From the NCBI GenBank assembly GCA_013398015.1, contig VZRR01007993.1, positions 1-64,000 of the forward strand: DNA of 64,000 nt. Reading direction: 5' to 3'. Positions 38,782 through 51,508 of this stretch are shown here, piece by piece (position 1 is the first letter of the stretch; each line of letters starts with the position of its first letter). Both the position numbers and the translations under genes were made by a program. The stretch is from Oreocharis arfaki (lineage: Eukaryota > Chordata > Aves > Passeriformes > Paramythiidae). The notes under the pieces were generated by a model. That model was not told where the DNA came from. It ran no database searches and was given only the letters and a program-made list of their open reading frames with translations.

Positions 38782-41700
38782 GTAACGAGCTCTTTAGACT
38801 CTAGAGATAACCTTTGCTTTCTAAACCTTTCAGGATATGGAGCCAGTTTGTACAGCAGCTTGATCAATTTGTTCTTTAATTAGCATTTTCATTGGCCATT
38901 TCTGTAACATCTAGACCTTAAGGAGGTGGTCCAACCCTTCTGACTTGCTGCATCTCCATATGATTCTGGTGAGTGTGTGGAGCAGATAAGGCAGATCTAT
39001 TCTTTCCTTTAAGAGCAGTTCATCATGACAGCAAGTTAATCAGGAGATGTTAGATTCCTAGCTAGACTAAATTGAGTAAGGTCATTGAAATCGATGGAGA
39101 CTCGAGATCACTTGAATTATTAACATCAGAATTCCCAGACCTAGATTCTTTTTTGGCTAAGCACCTCTTGCAGCCTTTTATGCAAGTGAAAAATGCTTTA
39201 AAAAATCCTGTTTTTCTGACTGTTGGTTGGTACACCTGGCTTTGCACAGGTGTAAACAACTAATGAAGATGAAATTTATATTTTATATGAATATTTATAG
39301 ATGCATTTATTGACTTATTAAATTTTAAATTCTCCCTGGGGCATTTCCAAAGAGGGTCTTTGAAATGTTTCATTTCCATTTTACATCAATCCAAGCTACT
39401 GCATGAAAAGTTAATCTTTTCCATCTTGGAAAGAACACTGATCTATATTGAAGGGTGTATACGCAATGGAAAATTCCACCTTTAGCAAAATAGCAACATC
39501 CTTCTCACATTAAATAAATTCAGGCATTTCCTTTGACCTTGATTAGGTTACCATCAGTTGAAAATGCAATTCTTCATTGATAATTTAAAAACAAACATTA
39601 AGCATGGCTACTTTGTTTCTGAAAGTGAATAGGATTTCCTATCTTGTGTTGAAATACTTTTGCCACTCAATTTTTCATCAAATTCAGTGACGATTTTTCA
39701 TTGGAGACACTGTGAATGAGAAATCCACTCTGGTTTGGGATTCACAGCAGTATGAAATGCTCATTTCTTCAGAGAAACTCCCAGTGAAGTCGGTGAGAAT
39801 TTTCCATGAGGAAGGTTAAAGGCATGGGTTAAAGGCATAAAGCATACATAGAGGAAGCAGTCTGTAAGAGAATACTTGTCCTGAGGAAATACAGATTTAC
39901 TTTAGCAGCGTTCAGGCTTACTAGAGTGTTTTTTTGAAAAGCTTTTACAGAAATAGTGTGGATTTTGGAACACTATACAGAAGAGTTCCTATGTTGAATC
40001 TTTCTTAAGCTTCTGGTGACTTGACAAGTGAAGAGGGGTTTGGCTGGTGAGGTAACAGAAGATAAAGATTGCACAGAACAATAAATTGAGCCTAACTTTG
40101 CTAACTATTAACCTGAACAGGTAGAGAGGCAGTATGTAATATGGTAATTGCATATGTTGTTACTCTTTAGCCACAAGTTTTCAAGACTATACTTCCTCAG
40201 TCTTCATTATCTCAGTATCTTCAGCCATCTCTATTGCTTCATAAAAAGATGTTTTTACTAAGCTGCCTTTCACTGTTGTTCTGGTTCTGAGGAGTTTCCT
40301 TAGGCATCACTCTTTCTGGCTTTAATGAAAGAACATCAGTTCTGAAATGAAGGAAAATTGTGAAAAGATTGAACAGATGCATGGTTTATCTGTTGGTACA
40401 TTTCCTTTGTAGAATGGATTACGTATGTGAGCTATCTTTTCAGTTCTTGGATTGTAAGGGCAGTATCATGTTCCTTTAAAGGGTCATTGCATACAACATT
40501 ATGTTACTTTAAAAGCATAATTAGACAATGAGTTTCATGTCAGATGTGAAAAAAGCAAGGACCAGTATTGGGGATCATTGTGTTGCAGGAGGGATCACTC
40601 TAACGGACCCACAGGGCTCATTCACCTCCATTCATTTCTGACTTTGTTTAAATGAAAGAAAAAAGGAAAGCATTAAAAAAATGGAAGTTTCTGTTCTGTG
40701 AGACATAAAGGTCCTGACTGATGTTGGAAAATGCCGTGCTATATTCAAAGTCTGTAAAAAAATTCTGGTCATATTTGGAGCTTTTTGATAATAGTTTAAT
40801 ATTTATGTATTGTGTTGATTTTTTTTTTCCCGTTTTTATTTTTATGTTAAAGAGAGTCTAGCCATGCAAGAGAGAGTCAGACTGACTCCTGCCTTTGGGA
40901 ATTTACCCTCTGGGTTGAGCGGGATGTCTGCTTTCCTGAATGTCAAGGCGTGAGCTCAACTTGGAGAAATTTCTTGGCTCACTGTGGAGGATCAGTAACC
41001 AAAAGGAATTTTAGTTACTTGAAGTCACTTGAAATTCCTCTGTCCATTGAGTGCCATCTGATTTGGCTTTTCCAGACAAGTAAGTCAGGAGTCCCTACAA
41101 ACTCCTGCCATTGCTTAGACAATGCACCTTCCTTGTTGGCAGAAAATGGACAGTTCTAAATAGCATTTATATTAATTGGGTCTCAGCTCACAGTCTGATT
41201 TTTACTCTGTTGTCTCTAGGAATTTTGTTAAGTTTTCCACAGCTTCCAGTGCTTCTTTGTGACTTTCTGGTTCTCAGGTTGCAGTCTTTGTAGGTAATTT
41301 TTTTTTATTTAGTCCTATCTATAAGCAGATCCTGCTGAGATCAAATCGTGGTTATCTAGGCCCAGAACCAGGTCTATATTGGAGAGATGATTCACTCAGA
41401 CACGATTTCTGCCTTTTGGGTTCTCAGTTTGCACACTCTTTCCCTTTTCCTGTTCGACCAGCACATCTTTTGGGGTCTTGCTGGTATGATTAACCACATC
41501 TTTTGTGCCCTTCCAAAACAATGTGACCTCACCAGAATGACCATTTGCCTTGTGTCCAGCTCAGTTCTGCCATTTCAGTTGTGCTGAAGGTCTCCTGGGC
41601 AAGGCTCAATACTAATGTTATGTCCACTTTTATAATTCTGGAATGGTTATCTACAAGGCATCAAGATCTTTTTTGAGTGCCTTTATCCCTTTGTGCTGAC

Positions 41701-42084
41701 GTAACCTTGCCACCTATTTAAACTTTCTTCATACATTTTTGGGAAATGTTTATCTGAGGTGCTCTTGAGAAGAGAAAAAGACTTGCAGTTGAATCACAGA
41801 CCAAAGCAACTCAAATCTACTTTGGTCACTCACTTCTGCACTAATCCAATTCACCTACAAGAGGGTTTTAAAGTAGAGAAACTGAATGGAAGAAAAATCC
41901 ACTGATTGAGGGAAGTTATTCTATCTCACCTACTGGCACTGTTGAGGCTGCAAGTGTAAAACCATGCTCAGTTTGGTGGCCAGTAACCCTCAAATTCAAG
42001 AGAGATGTGAGGAAGGGAAGGGGGTACAGCACAAAGGTGTAAATATATCTGGGGCACATGTGAGCTGAGGCTGAAGGAGCTGGC

Positions 42085-42460
42085 TGTGTTGACTCCCACC
42101 AAGAGACAGCCAAGGAGGCATCTAGGAACTGCCCAGAACCACTTGCAGGGCAGTTACAGACATGGCAGAGCCGAACTCCTCTCTGCAGTGGCAGGTGAGG
42201 CAGCAAAGGCTGCAAATCGCAGTGTGGGAGAGCCCAGCTGGACATCAGAGGCAGCTTCCTCAGCGGGAGGTGGTGCAGCACTGGCACAGGCTGCCTGGGG
42301 GGGCTGGAGCTCCATGAGAGCTCTGGAGACGGGGTCAGACATGGCCACAGCTGACCTGAGCCACTGGCGCTGGTGAGAACCCTGCTTTGAGTAGGAGGCT
42401 GGACTAGATGACCTCAGGAAGTCACTTCCAACCCACTTTGATTATGATTTCCCAATCCTG
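42085..42460 (+). mobile_element. CR1 LINE, 3' fragment
   Basis: The 3' part of a chicken-repeat-1 type non-LTR retrotransposon. Diagnostic words occur in the usual order: GGTGCAGCACTGGCACAGGCTG, here cited as the GCACTGG..CAGGCTGCC block near 42270-42295, then AACCCTGCTTTGAG, then GGCTGGACTAGATGACCTC and ACTTCCAACCCAC at 42400-42440. The copy is 5'-truncated, as CR1 copies usually are, and diverged. It has only a degenerate ATTATGATT remnant of the terminal repeat. It lies in sense orientation within an MLIP intron. The 5' limit is approximate. Confidence 0.85.
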
Positions 42461-43878
42461 TAAATAAGAGGTTGGTCATCTATAGATATGGTTATTAATA
42501 CTGTGTTACAATAGCAAAGTAATTTCTGAAGACCTGATTAGTGGCTCAAATAGCTCAGCACATAAATGCTCAGTGGTATTTAAACATGAAGAATGCTGGA
42601 AAATGTCTGTATCTTACCTGTAGGAGCGTGTTTGTCATCTGCTACCATGAGCATTTTTATAGCTGCTTCTAAATCTTCCTTATTAAGTTTTAACTAACTA
42701 GAAGTCACTGCACATCCTGTGCTTTTATTATGAAGTTTCATTTTTGTTCCTTGTTTCCTTTTAATATGTTGTCTTTGTAAGGAAAATTTATCTATTCTAT
42801 TTCAAAATATTGAGATTTCATACCGCAGCTCTGTTTTGGTAGTTGATCAACTTCCTGAATTCATTATTAAATTCAGGAGGCCACTCCAAATTATCAGATT
42901 TATTACCACACTGCTTTTTAACTCGTTAAATAATTTTATCTTTCCTGAAATATTTAATAATAATTTTTCACCATTATTAAATACTGGTAAATTAGTCTCA
43001 ATTTGCTCTATTTTTGCTTCTTCTTAATTAGCAGCTTTTTGAGAAAGAGTCATGATTTCTCAATCCTACAGAATATATGTACAGTGATATAAACAGCATT
43101 AATTTTTACATTCCAATATTTGCCCTGTCTTCATCCATTGACTTTCCACTTTGAAATGGGATGCCTTAACATACATATAAAACAAGGGGAAGCTGGTGTG
43201 GTTGTAAAGGCACTCAGATGTTTTGTGTTTATTCCTATAAATCAAAGCATTGACCTGGCTTTTCTGAAGTTACCTTTTACAGAAAGTGTCTTTGGTTTTA
43301 AAGGCTTGCTATTTGTTTGGAATCAGTTTGCAGGAAGAGCCCACTGATTTTAAGGGCTAATAGGGTTTTGAAGTGTGTATTTAGCCCATATTTAGGCATA
43401 GTTTTGACCTTAAAAGCTTTTAAGTCTTGCTCTTCTGTCACAGCTTCTTCCAGCATGTGCTCTCACTTGAAAATTAGTTGTTTCGTTCTTATTTTTGTTG
43501 TGTCATATATCAATAATATATTACATAATAATAATCATAATCATTGTCACCATCATTATTCCTGTCTATTATGGGTAAGACATATGTATTAAAAATATAA
43601 TTCATAGGCTGAGCCACAGCCATGAGCCAGTTCTGTGTTGAAATGGAAGGGTATAATTGTCTTTTATGGAGCTGCATAATCTTTTCAGGGTATCTAACAA
43701 TAGTTAAATAGGTGCTCTTATATTTACATCAAGTTTGATAAAGTTAGAGTCAATTTCCCTGCTTTCAAATTGCTCAGTCAAATGTTAGGTGACAATTTGT
43801 ATCCTTTTGGTTTTACAGTTGACTTAACATACTGGTATGTTTTATTCATAGTGTGTATACCTCCGTTTTTAATTTCAG

Positions 43879-44687
43879 CATTATAATAATGTGGAAGATT
43901 CTGAGAGAGTTTCTTTCTTTAGAAGCATGAAACTGTATAACAGGTTGATAATATACTTGTATGCTCTAATTAGTTTCGACAAATCCTAATTAGAATGGAC
44001 CCAAGAAAAAAAACATTCATGAAAGAGCTCATTACTCTTTTATTAGTGTATCGAAAGACTGTGGAGAAGGGGATAAGGACTCTTCCATGCCTGCAAACCG
44101 TCAAAAGCTCTGCTCAGTGAATGACGGGAGAAGTGAAAAGCAAACTGGATGTCTGATTTAAGTAGTTCCGGGCAAATTTCTCATTCTGATATCACGGTGC
44201 TGCAGAAGGGATTGTTTACTGAATGAGAAAAAGAGCACTTGACTTGAATCCCATTTTCAGAAAGGCTGTTTTCCACTGAACTGGTAAAGCGAGATGGTAC
44301 ACTATTGCAATTTTATTACCTTCTGTTGTGTTTATATTATGTGGATGGCATCACATGATTCCAGACACTCATGGCACAACTGTCTTGGGTTTTACCTAAA
44401 ATGAAAAATACTGTAGCCTTGAACCTTGTTTCTATCAACAAAACTGGGGTGTCATAAACCCAAAGTACCACATAGCTCGTCTGCCTCAGTCACCTCTCCA
44501 TGAGAACCTTATCCATCAGGCTGTATGTCCAAGCTTAAAACAGCCCTATGCTTTTAATCCACACAGCAGTACTAATGGAAACCCTGTACGCATGACCACA
44601 GGACTGAAACGTGAGGTGTTTAACAGTTCCACAGGTTCCACCTATATTAACAATTCTGTTTTTTTTTTTTTTTTTCTTTCTCTCCAG
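43879..44687 (+). pseudogene. Coding-like stretch preceding the giant exon (decayed or alternative exon part)
   Basis: A good acceptor (CCGTTTTTAATTTCAG) ends at 43878. From there a phase-0 frame is open to a TAA at 43987. A second frame is open from 43994 to 44158 and includes CGEGDKDSSMPANRQK. A third is open from 44152 to 44223, and the frame of the giant exon is open from 44400 to 44687, with words such as INPKYHIARLPQSPLHENL. Each is protein-like in composition, and no single frame spans all of them. This suggests an ancestral 5' extension of the giant exon, now broken by frameshifts and stops. Alternatives are an upstream splice site giving a longer exon (in-frame CAG at 44489 or 44519), sequencing errors, or chance. 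Confidence 0.4.
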
Positions 44688-46316
44688 TTAATTTCTACTC
44701 TTTCCACCTCTGGTCATCTTTCCTCTAAACCACCTGCTGTCCACTTAATTTCTCCAATTAATCAGAAAGTAGCGTGCGGTGCCATGGTTAACATGAATCA
44801 AGCCTCTTCGCTGGAAGATTCCTGTAACAACTGGCGGTCAGCAACCAGGTTTTCTAAGCAAGACTCATCTCTCTACTTTCAGTCTGCTTCCCATAGTTCA
44901 CCTCCCTCACTGTCTAAAATACCCTCTTCTGCATCAAAGAGTTGGTACTCCACTCCTCAATTGTCTGATAACCTACAAACACCAAGTCTTTATAGTCCTG
45001 GCTGTGTTTGCACAATGGGAGGCTTCGCCACATCCTCTGCTTCAGCAAGGAGTCCAAGTCTTTCCTCCAATCCTCCATGTTCAACTGAAATTCAAAGATC
45101 TTTAGCTCAGTCTATATCCCCCAGTGCTTCCAAAGGATTGAATGCTTTGTCTCCTCTCCCTGTACATATAATAACACATTCATTATCTCCTAGCCCTAAA
45201 CCTTTGTCTCCACCCTCTCTTTATGGGTCCTCTTCAACCATATGTAGTATAAATGAGCCTTGCTCACAAACATTATCCAGAGGAAATTCAGCCAAGTCAG
45301 GAGTCAAATCCCCTCTGCCAACCAGACTGACTCTCTTAACTGCTATTTTGAGATCAGGCTCCTCTCAGAAGAGACCGCTTTCTCCTGCTTCTTGTCCCAT
45401 GTTTTCCCCTAGCTCCCTTAGTTCCTCAACACTTGCAATAGATCAAAGGTTCAAAACAACTCCCCCAACCCCCAAGAAATCTGTTTCAAGCCCTCCTACA
45501 AACCTAGATTCTCCCAGCAAAGAGGATTATTGGCTTTCAGGATGGGCTCAGCATCTGCTTTTACCTTCCAAGCCTCATCCCACCCTTCGAGCGAGGTCCT
45601 TTTCTCCTAAAAAGCACCTTCCAGATCGATCACTTTCTCCAGACTCCCGAAATTCTCTGTCGTCCCCTGTCTCCTCCCACAGAAGATCAGTTGCCTCTCC
45701 AGATATGCAGTCTTCACTGCCTCCTCCTTGTGCCCCAGCTCCCTCTTCCTCAGCATTCCCCACCTCTCCTTCTCCAGAAGGGCTGGGGTATTCTGCCTCC
45801 AGGTCCCGGGCCCCTCAGAAGTCTCAGAGAGTACACACTTACTCACCCATCTTTACTTGCCGGTCATATCCTTTGCTTTCTCCTGCCAGTCTTAGTGGAG
45901 CATTGTCTCCCACCCTAGAAAAACAATCATCTCCTTCCCCAAGCCTTTTGCACTCAGCTTCTAGATCTAAATTAGATTCATCCCAAACGTCTGTTCAGGA
46001 GATCAGTGCCTCCTCTCCTACCCCTTCTAGCATCTCAAAGCAGTGGTCTCTCTCACAGCCTCACTGTACCCCACTGGTTCCACAAACTGGTAGTATTAAT
46101 TCCCATCCACTGAAATTTAATTCTTCATTGGTGCAAGCAAATTTTAGGTCTAACTCTTCCTCTCCAAGACCTGAGCATTCTGCCACCTCATCAGTGTTAA
46201 AGTGCAGATCTCCCATCTCAGACAAGCCACCAGGCACACTGCCATCAAGACCCAGAGAGCTGACTTCACCACAGTCTTTTTCCCTGCCTCCTGACCATGA
46301 AAACATCCAACCCAAG
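44688..46316 (+). CDS. MLIP: MLIP giant Ser/Pro-rich coding exon
   Basis: 543 codons without a stop, phase 0 to phase 0, after a T17 polypyrimidine tract and CTCCAG, with donor GTACTC. About a quarter of the residues are serine and there are about 35 Ser-Pro or Thr-Pro pairs, so the segment should be disordered and heavily phosphorylatable by proline-directed kinases. CDK-type S/T-P-x-K sites occur at exon residues 261 (TPKK), 275 (SPSK) and 306 (SPKK). No folded domain, membrane segment or signal peptide is seen. It corresponds to the large exon used in long muscle isoforms of MLIP. The first in-frame ATG upstream (44592) lies in the preceding intron-like sequence and is not taken as a start. 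Reading through the donor would add 58 residues to a TAG at 46491-46493. Confidence 0.85.
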
Positions 46317-48722
46317 GTACTCTTGGTGCATGCTTATTTTATAATAGTTCTTTATCCCTATAGGAAAAAAATCACATCCATGTTGCAGAGTACTAGTAAA
46401 ATAAGTGGGATGTGGAAAAAATGTGGAAAAGGGACAGGTTTTGTATTAATAGTGAAGACAGTGAAAATGAAGTCCTACCTTTCAAATTGCTAGCAATGTG
46501 TTCTGTATTATGGAGAAGATGCTGTAGGAATTCTTTAGTATAAAAAAGATTCATGCTTGAGATGATTTACTACTAAAGGTGGATTTCTATCCAGGGCCTC
46601 TGATGTACATTTGGTACACATATTTGTGAAGACTGCCTAAAATCCCGGTGTGTCAAAAATCAACCATGAAGAATGTTCTACTCACTCCATTCTGATGTAA
46701 ATCCATATGTATTCCTGGGGAAAGTAATACAGGTGTGGTGCAGGGCTGAGCAAGAAGCAGTTTAATCTAATTGATATGAACTAGCCATTCCAGGGATAAG
46801 TGATTCCCAAGCACCTCATCTCACCTGCCCTCCTCACTTCCCAAGAGGTTTTCCTCACCCCAGCCACCCTGGGACCAGCCCAGAGGCACTAATGAGCTCA
46901 GCCTGAGCAAAGACTTTGTGACCAAGGGCCAGCAAGGGAAGACAAGGACAGTCTCCTGCTTCTTCCCTTACTTTTGTACTCCTCTGATCTTTGGTATTTC
47001 TCTGACCTTGTTGTGCTAGACAGAGGATGAGGGGGAAAGAAAAGCCAAGATTCCTGCGGCATGAACTACTGCAAATACAAAAGTCTCACACCTGGCAGAT
47101 CAGCTATGCTCCTGCTGCTTGTCATCTGCCCAAAGGCGGGAGAGCCATTACAGAGTGAGAATAAGCAATGATGGCAATTGCTGCAGGGGGGCTTGGGCAC
47201 CAGTCACAATGTAGATTTAAAGGTGTATCTTAAGACTGGAGAGGGAAGGGAAGGGTATCCAAAAACATGCATCAGGTAGGTGAAAACAAGGGGACCTGCT
47301 ATGCAAAAGGGAAGTTAGTTGCAGAAGGCATCAGAGCTGCAGGAGGCTTTCCAACATCTTTTCTCTTATCTCTGCACTCACTGCTTCCCTTGTGCTGTGT
47401 TCCCATCCTGTAACTCATATCTGAGCTCTATCCATCACAGAAAGTCTATCATAGTTTATTGATTCATTTGCTCACAGCACAATATTACATCCTGGTCCGC
47501 CAGATCAAGTTGTGTCAGGTGTGTTCCTAACAGCTTAGCGATGGCTGGGGTGACTTAAAAATGTTAATTGGAAATTAGAGGTTAAAATCAGCAAAAAATA
47601 ACAATTGTCATGAATGGTCTTTTTAAAATCCAAACAAGCCTAGTGGAGCCATTGTGCCAAGCAGAGCTGTACAGTGTTGTTATACCCTGTCAGTATTAGT
47701 TAATGAAACAAAAAAGAGATATGAAATCATAGAAATTCCAAGAAAAAAGTCCCTGAGACCAAACTGTAAGGCACAACCAAACCTGCATATTGCAAAACAG
47801 TTGCAGTTCCTACTATTTGGTGTGTTGAGCACTGTGAGGTCTCAGGCAGTAAGGAAATTCTCTGCTTGTGACACAGAGCTATTGCCCGGGTTTATATTGC
47901 AGAGGTTGTTATACTCCCTGTCTTTCCTACTGTCCCTTTTCCTACTAATTCTGCTTTATCATGCAATATGGTGGCACTTTTGAAACTGCCCCACCATCCT
48001 ATGGAGACTGGGAGAATGTCCAATGGCATAATGCACTTGGACCATTAGTCCAGTCTAATTTTCAATCACGCAGACAGAGCTGACTCAGCCGGAGATGTGG
48101 AAGACCTAAAATATCTAAATCTAATCCCGTTGGATATTCAGTGCAGAATAGAAATGTCTCTCATGGCTTTAAAATGTGAGTCTGAGACCTCATGTACAGT
48201 TAATGGTATCGTGCATTCAACACCCCCCTCCTGCTCTTACTCATTTCCATGCCTAGATTATGGCACAGCTCAATGAGCATTGCTGATGTGTTAATGGTAG
48301 CAGACTGTCCAGTGATACTCCAGCCTCAAATCTCATTATGCTTCCAGAGAAAAAAAGAAAAGTTTTGAGAAGAGACAACTTTAACATCCTAAGCAGCATT
48401 TAGGTCTCTTTGGTACTAATCAGCTCAACTTTATAACTAGACAAAAAGCAGATTGCTTCATCTGGTGACTGTTGATGCATGACAAAATCTTCTCATGTAT
48501 GAATGTGCTAAATGAACATCGAGGGGAAAAGACAGCATCCAGAAGTGCTTGCCTTTGGTGTGTATAATTTGGTATGTGTAATTTTTCAACCTTAATGTTG
48601 CATCAACAGTCGTTGCAGCAACATTAAGACACACACTAAACCAACACCTATTAAACCAGAATCTGGACATGCACCAATTAATGCAAATCGAAGAATAACC
48701 TATTCATTTGTTTAACTGTTTG

Positions 48723-48811
48723 TATATATATATATAAGCATGTGCTTTCTCATAGTTTATATTTGTTAATATAATAATATAATAATTAATATAATAATTT
48801 GTTAATATAAT
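48723..48811. repeat. AT-rich simple repeats
   Basis: (TA)7 at 48723-48736 is followed by an AATAT-type low-complexity tract. Within it TTTGTTAATATAAT occurs twice, at 48762-48775 and 48798-48811. Confidence 0.85.
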
Positions 48812-51458
48812 TTAAAAATAGGGACGTTTTTCAAAGTGAGTATAAACATAAATCCACAGATCAGTGTGAAGCATGAACTTCGGGTGACCAAAGGAAATAA
48901 AAGCTCTCTCCCTAGACTTTGTAGATACTTTGATAATGTCTTCATGGACCTAATATACTAAAACGGACAGTGAGACAGAGTAGGGACAGAAAAATTTCTG
49001 ATTGTGCAGGAACAGTTGTTAGAATAACAGCTTCTGGCTTTCTGGTTTGAAAAAATATTTAGTAGTTTCATGGGGTATCATTCTTACATATTCTTTGATT
49101 TTTTCTATTTGAATGTATCTCAGGAATGCATGTAGATCTAACCAAAACGGTTGGGGAACAAACTGACTTTAGCAACATGGAACTCAGCACAGCTGCAAAA
49201 CCTACCATAAAGCAGGAAAGGTTATTCATGAGCAGCTCTATGCTGCCGTGGTTGGTCACTGGTTTTAAGCCTTTATAGCGCATGTCTAGCACATTTTGCA
49301 ATGCCCTGTGGGTGTCTTAGGTGATCATTTGAACAAAAACACTGGGACATTTTCCCCCAAACTCCCCAGACTGACATTTACTCAAGCTCTGATGTTGGAA
49401 TTGGTTTGCTTTTGGCTGTACCATGGTGCAGGCCAGCAGACCTAACTGTCCATGGCTGTTTAAAATTACTGCTAGATTCCTATGAAGCAGATTGTTAAAT
49501 GTTTTTAGGCATTGAAAAAATAATTCTAAAAACCATGAAATAATGTGTAAAAAACCATATTCATGTAGATGAGAAACTGAATTAAAGATTTTTCACTCAT
49601 CTCAGACCTGTGAAAATAGCACATTGCTCACAAGGTCTACAGTATCTGGAAGTCATGAAGCACATGAAAGCAGTATAGAAACTCTCACATTTTTACAGTC
49701 TCTTATGTCTTTGTTTAGTTCATATCATAGTACAACTAACCTCTAAGTGATCATGGTTTTCTTCTCATATATGATGCTCATTTCACCATATGTAAAAGCC
49801 TATAGGCTAGTGAAGATGTATTTCATGTATTTCACATGTTCGATTATACAATTTTTAGTTGAATATCAGTTATAATCAAACAAGGATACATTTTGTGAAT
49901 ATGCCTGTTTTAATATTTGGAATTTGGTCTACCCTCTCAGTAAGCAGTATTTTGTGTCTTAGGCATATAGTTTTTGTATATGCATAAATATACCTATGGA
50001 GCTATACAGTGTTGATGTCTAAATGTTCAAAGGGCAGGATTCAACTCACATGACTTTCGACATTTGAATGTTACATATCCAAGAACAATTTAGGTGATTC
50101 TATTACAGCTAATGGAGAATATTATGTATTTAGAAGATTATTTTATTTTATCTTTCTAGTTGCCTAGTTCAGGATGAGATTAATTCTACAGAAATGCCTA
50201 TGATTATAAAAAGCATTAGTGTTGACTGAAGAACCCGAATGGTAGACATCCAGGTTAGAACCACTAAATCTCGTATGAATTACTATCCCATGCTCTAAAG
50301 CCTCTCTCACCAAAAAACAGAAAGAAGTTCAGTTCCAGCATTTGTATTCATCTGCTTTGTCAAGATGTTCATTCAATATGGTTGCAGTGATTACTGACTT
50401 CTTGAATTACTCATTCTCCAGCTCCTGACTAAGAATGATTAAAGTCAAAAGCAAACAATATCATGTATAGAGAGAATTAAAAGTTTGTGTCCTACACTAT
50501 TTCAAGATAGGTGTATGGATAAATTTCTTATCTGAGTTAAAATTTTCCCTGCTCTGCTGTTATCGAGACTTTTAGTAGATACAAAGAAAATAAAAAGATA
50601 ACAAAGGAATGACCCAAAGTGCAACGTGCTGTTTCAGACTGTTATTTCATAATCACCAGTATTTACTGTTGCGGGTAATGGTACATTAAAAAACCTGACT
50701 TGATTAACAAATAACCTTATTTCTGGCTGATTCTCACAGAAATAATCACACACAAACTTAAAAGTCTATTTTTGTGCGAATTTATGATTTTTTGGTAAGA
50801 TTGTTGCCTAAAAGGGAACAATATAGAAAATTTCTAAATAATAATAATAATATAAAAAACCCGCCATCTAGCATTCATGTGATTAAGAATCCTAGCTCTT
50901 GAACTCATATAAGTATAGAAGAATCTCATCAATCTTTTAAAAATTCCTGAATTCAGCCTCTATATTTGCAAAGAAAATGTAAAAAATAAGGTTTGTAAAG
51001 AGTTAAAAATAACTGGGCAAACGAATATAGTCTAAAACATGAATTATTTGAAAATAGTAAGTTTTAAGGTTGATCCTAGAATTTTCATACCCAAACACAT
51101 ACATTTTGTGTGGCTTAGATTTCCAGTTCTGTAAGCTTTGTTAGAGTGTGAAAGTTCCTATACTTATTTTGTTTGGTTGGTAGAGTTTCAGGAGATGAAA
51201 AGCTGAATCGAGATTTACATGATCTATCCCCTCACACAAGCAATTCAGCATTTAAGGATCATAATCAGTCTTGTGAGAGCCAGTCACGGAAATCCCTCTG
51301 ATTTAGTGGTTCAGGATGCCACCACTCAGCAGCCGTTGTTGAGGTGGATGTACTGACAGAAATAGGTGTGCATTTTCATACCAAACGACAAGAAAACTTG
51401 GAAAAAACTTATAGCCTCTCCTGATACTCTTTAAGGGTGATAGTCAGCAGAAAGTGGT

Positions 51459-51508
51459 TAAACTTACTTTGGAAGCTATAAGCTAAACTTACTTTGGAAG
51501 CTGTAAGG
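51459..51508. repeat. 25-bp tandem duplication
   Basis: TAAACTTACTTTGGAAGC opens two adjacent 25-base units, 51459-51483 and 51484-51508, which differ at only two positions near their ends. It is a recent local duplication in intronic DNA, about 260 bases upstream of an MLIP exon. Confidence 0.9.

Larger units (their letters stand above)
38782..44687 (+). other. MLIP: MLIP intron, 5906 bp, with CR1 and coding-like 3' end
   Basis: Begins GTAACG and ends with a run of 17 T (44659-44675), then CTTTCTCTCCAG. It carries a sense-oriented CR1 fragment at about 42085-42460. The last roughly 800 bases (43879-44687) contain successive protein-like open segments in shifting frames. The last of these is in frame with the next exon from 44400 onward; see the findings. 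A 63-residue frame at 39072-39263 was considered and not accepted. Confidence 0.8.

Noticed and set aside
39072..39263. 63-residue frame with a plausible-looking translation
   Set aside because: The surrounding words resemble an old decayed repeat rather than an exon, and no acceptor in the right phase was found.
44592..46493. 633-residue open frame starting at ATG 44592 as a stand-alone gene
   Set aside because: The frame runs through a T17 polypyrimidine tract and CTCCAG, which is a splice acceptor, and past a good donor at 46317. The supported coding part is the exon 44688-46316.
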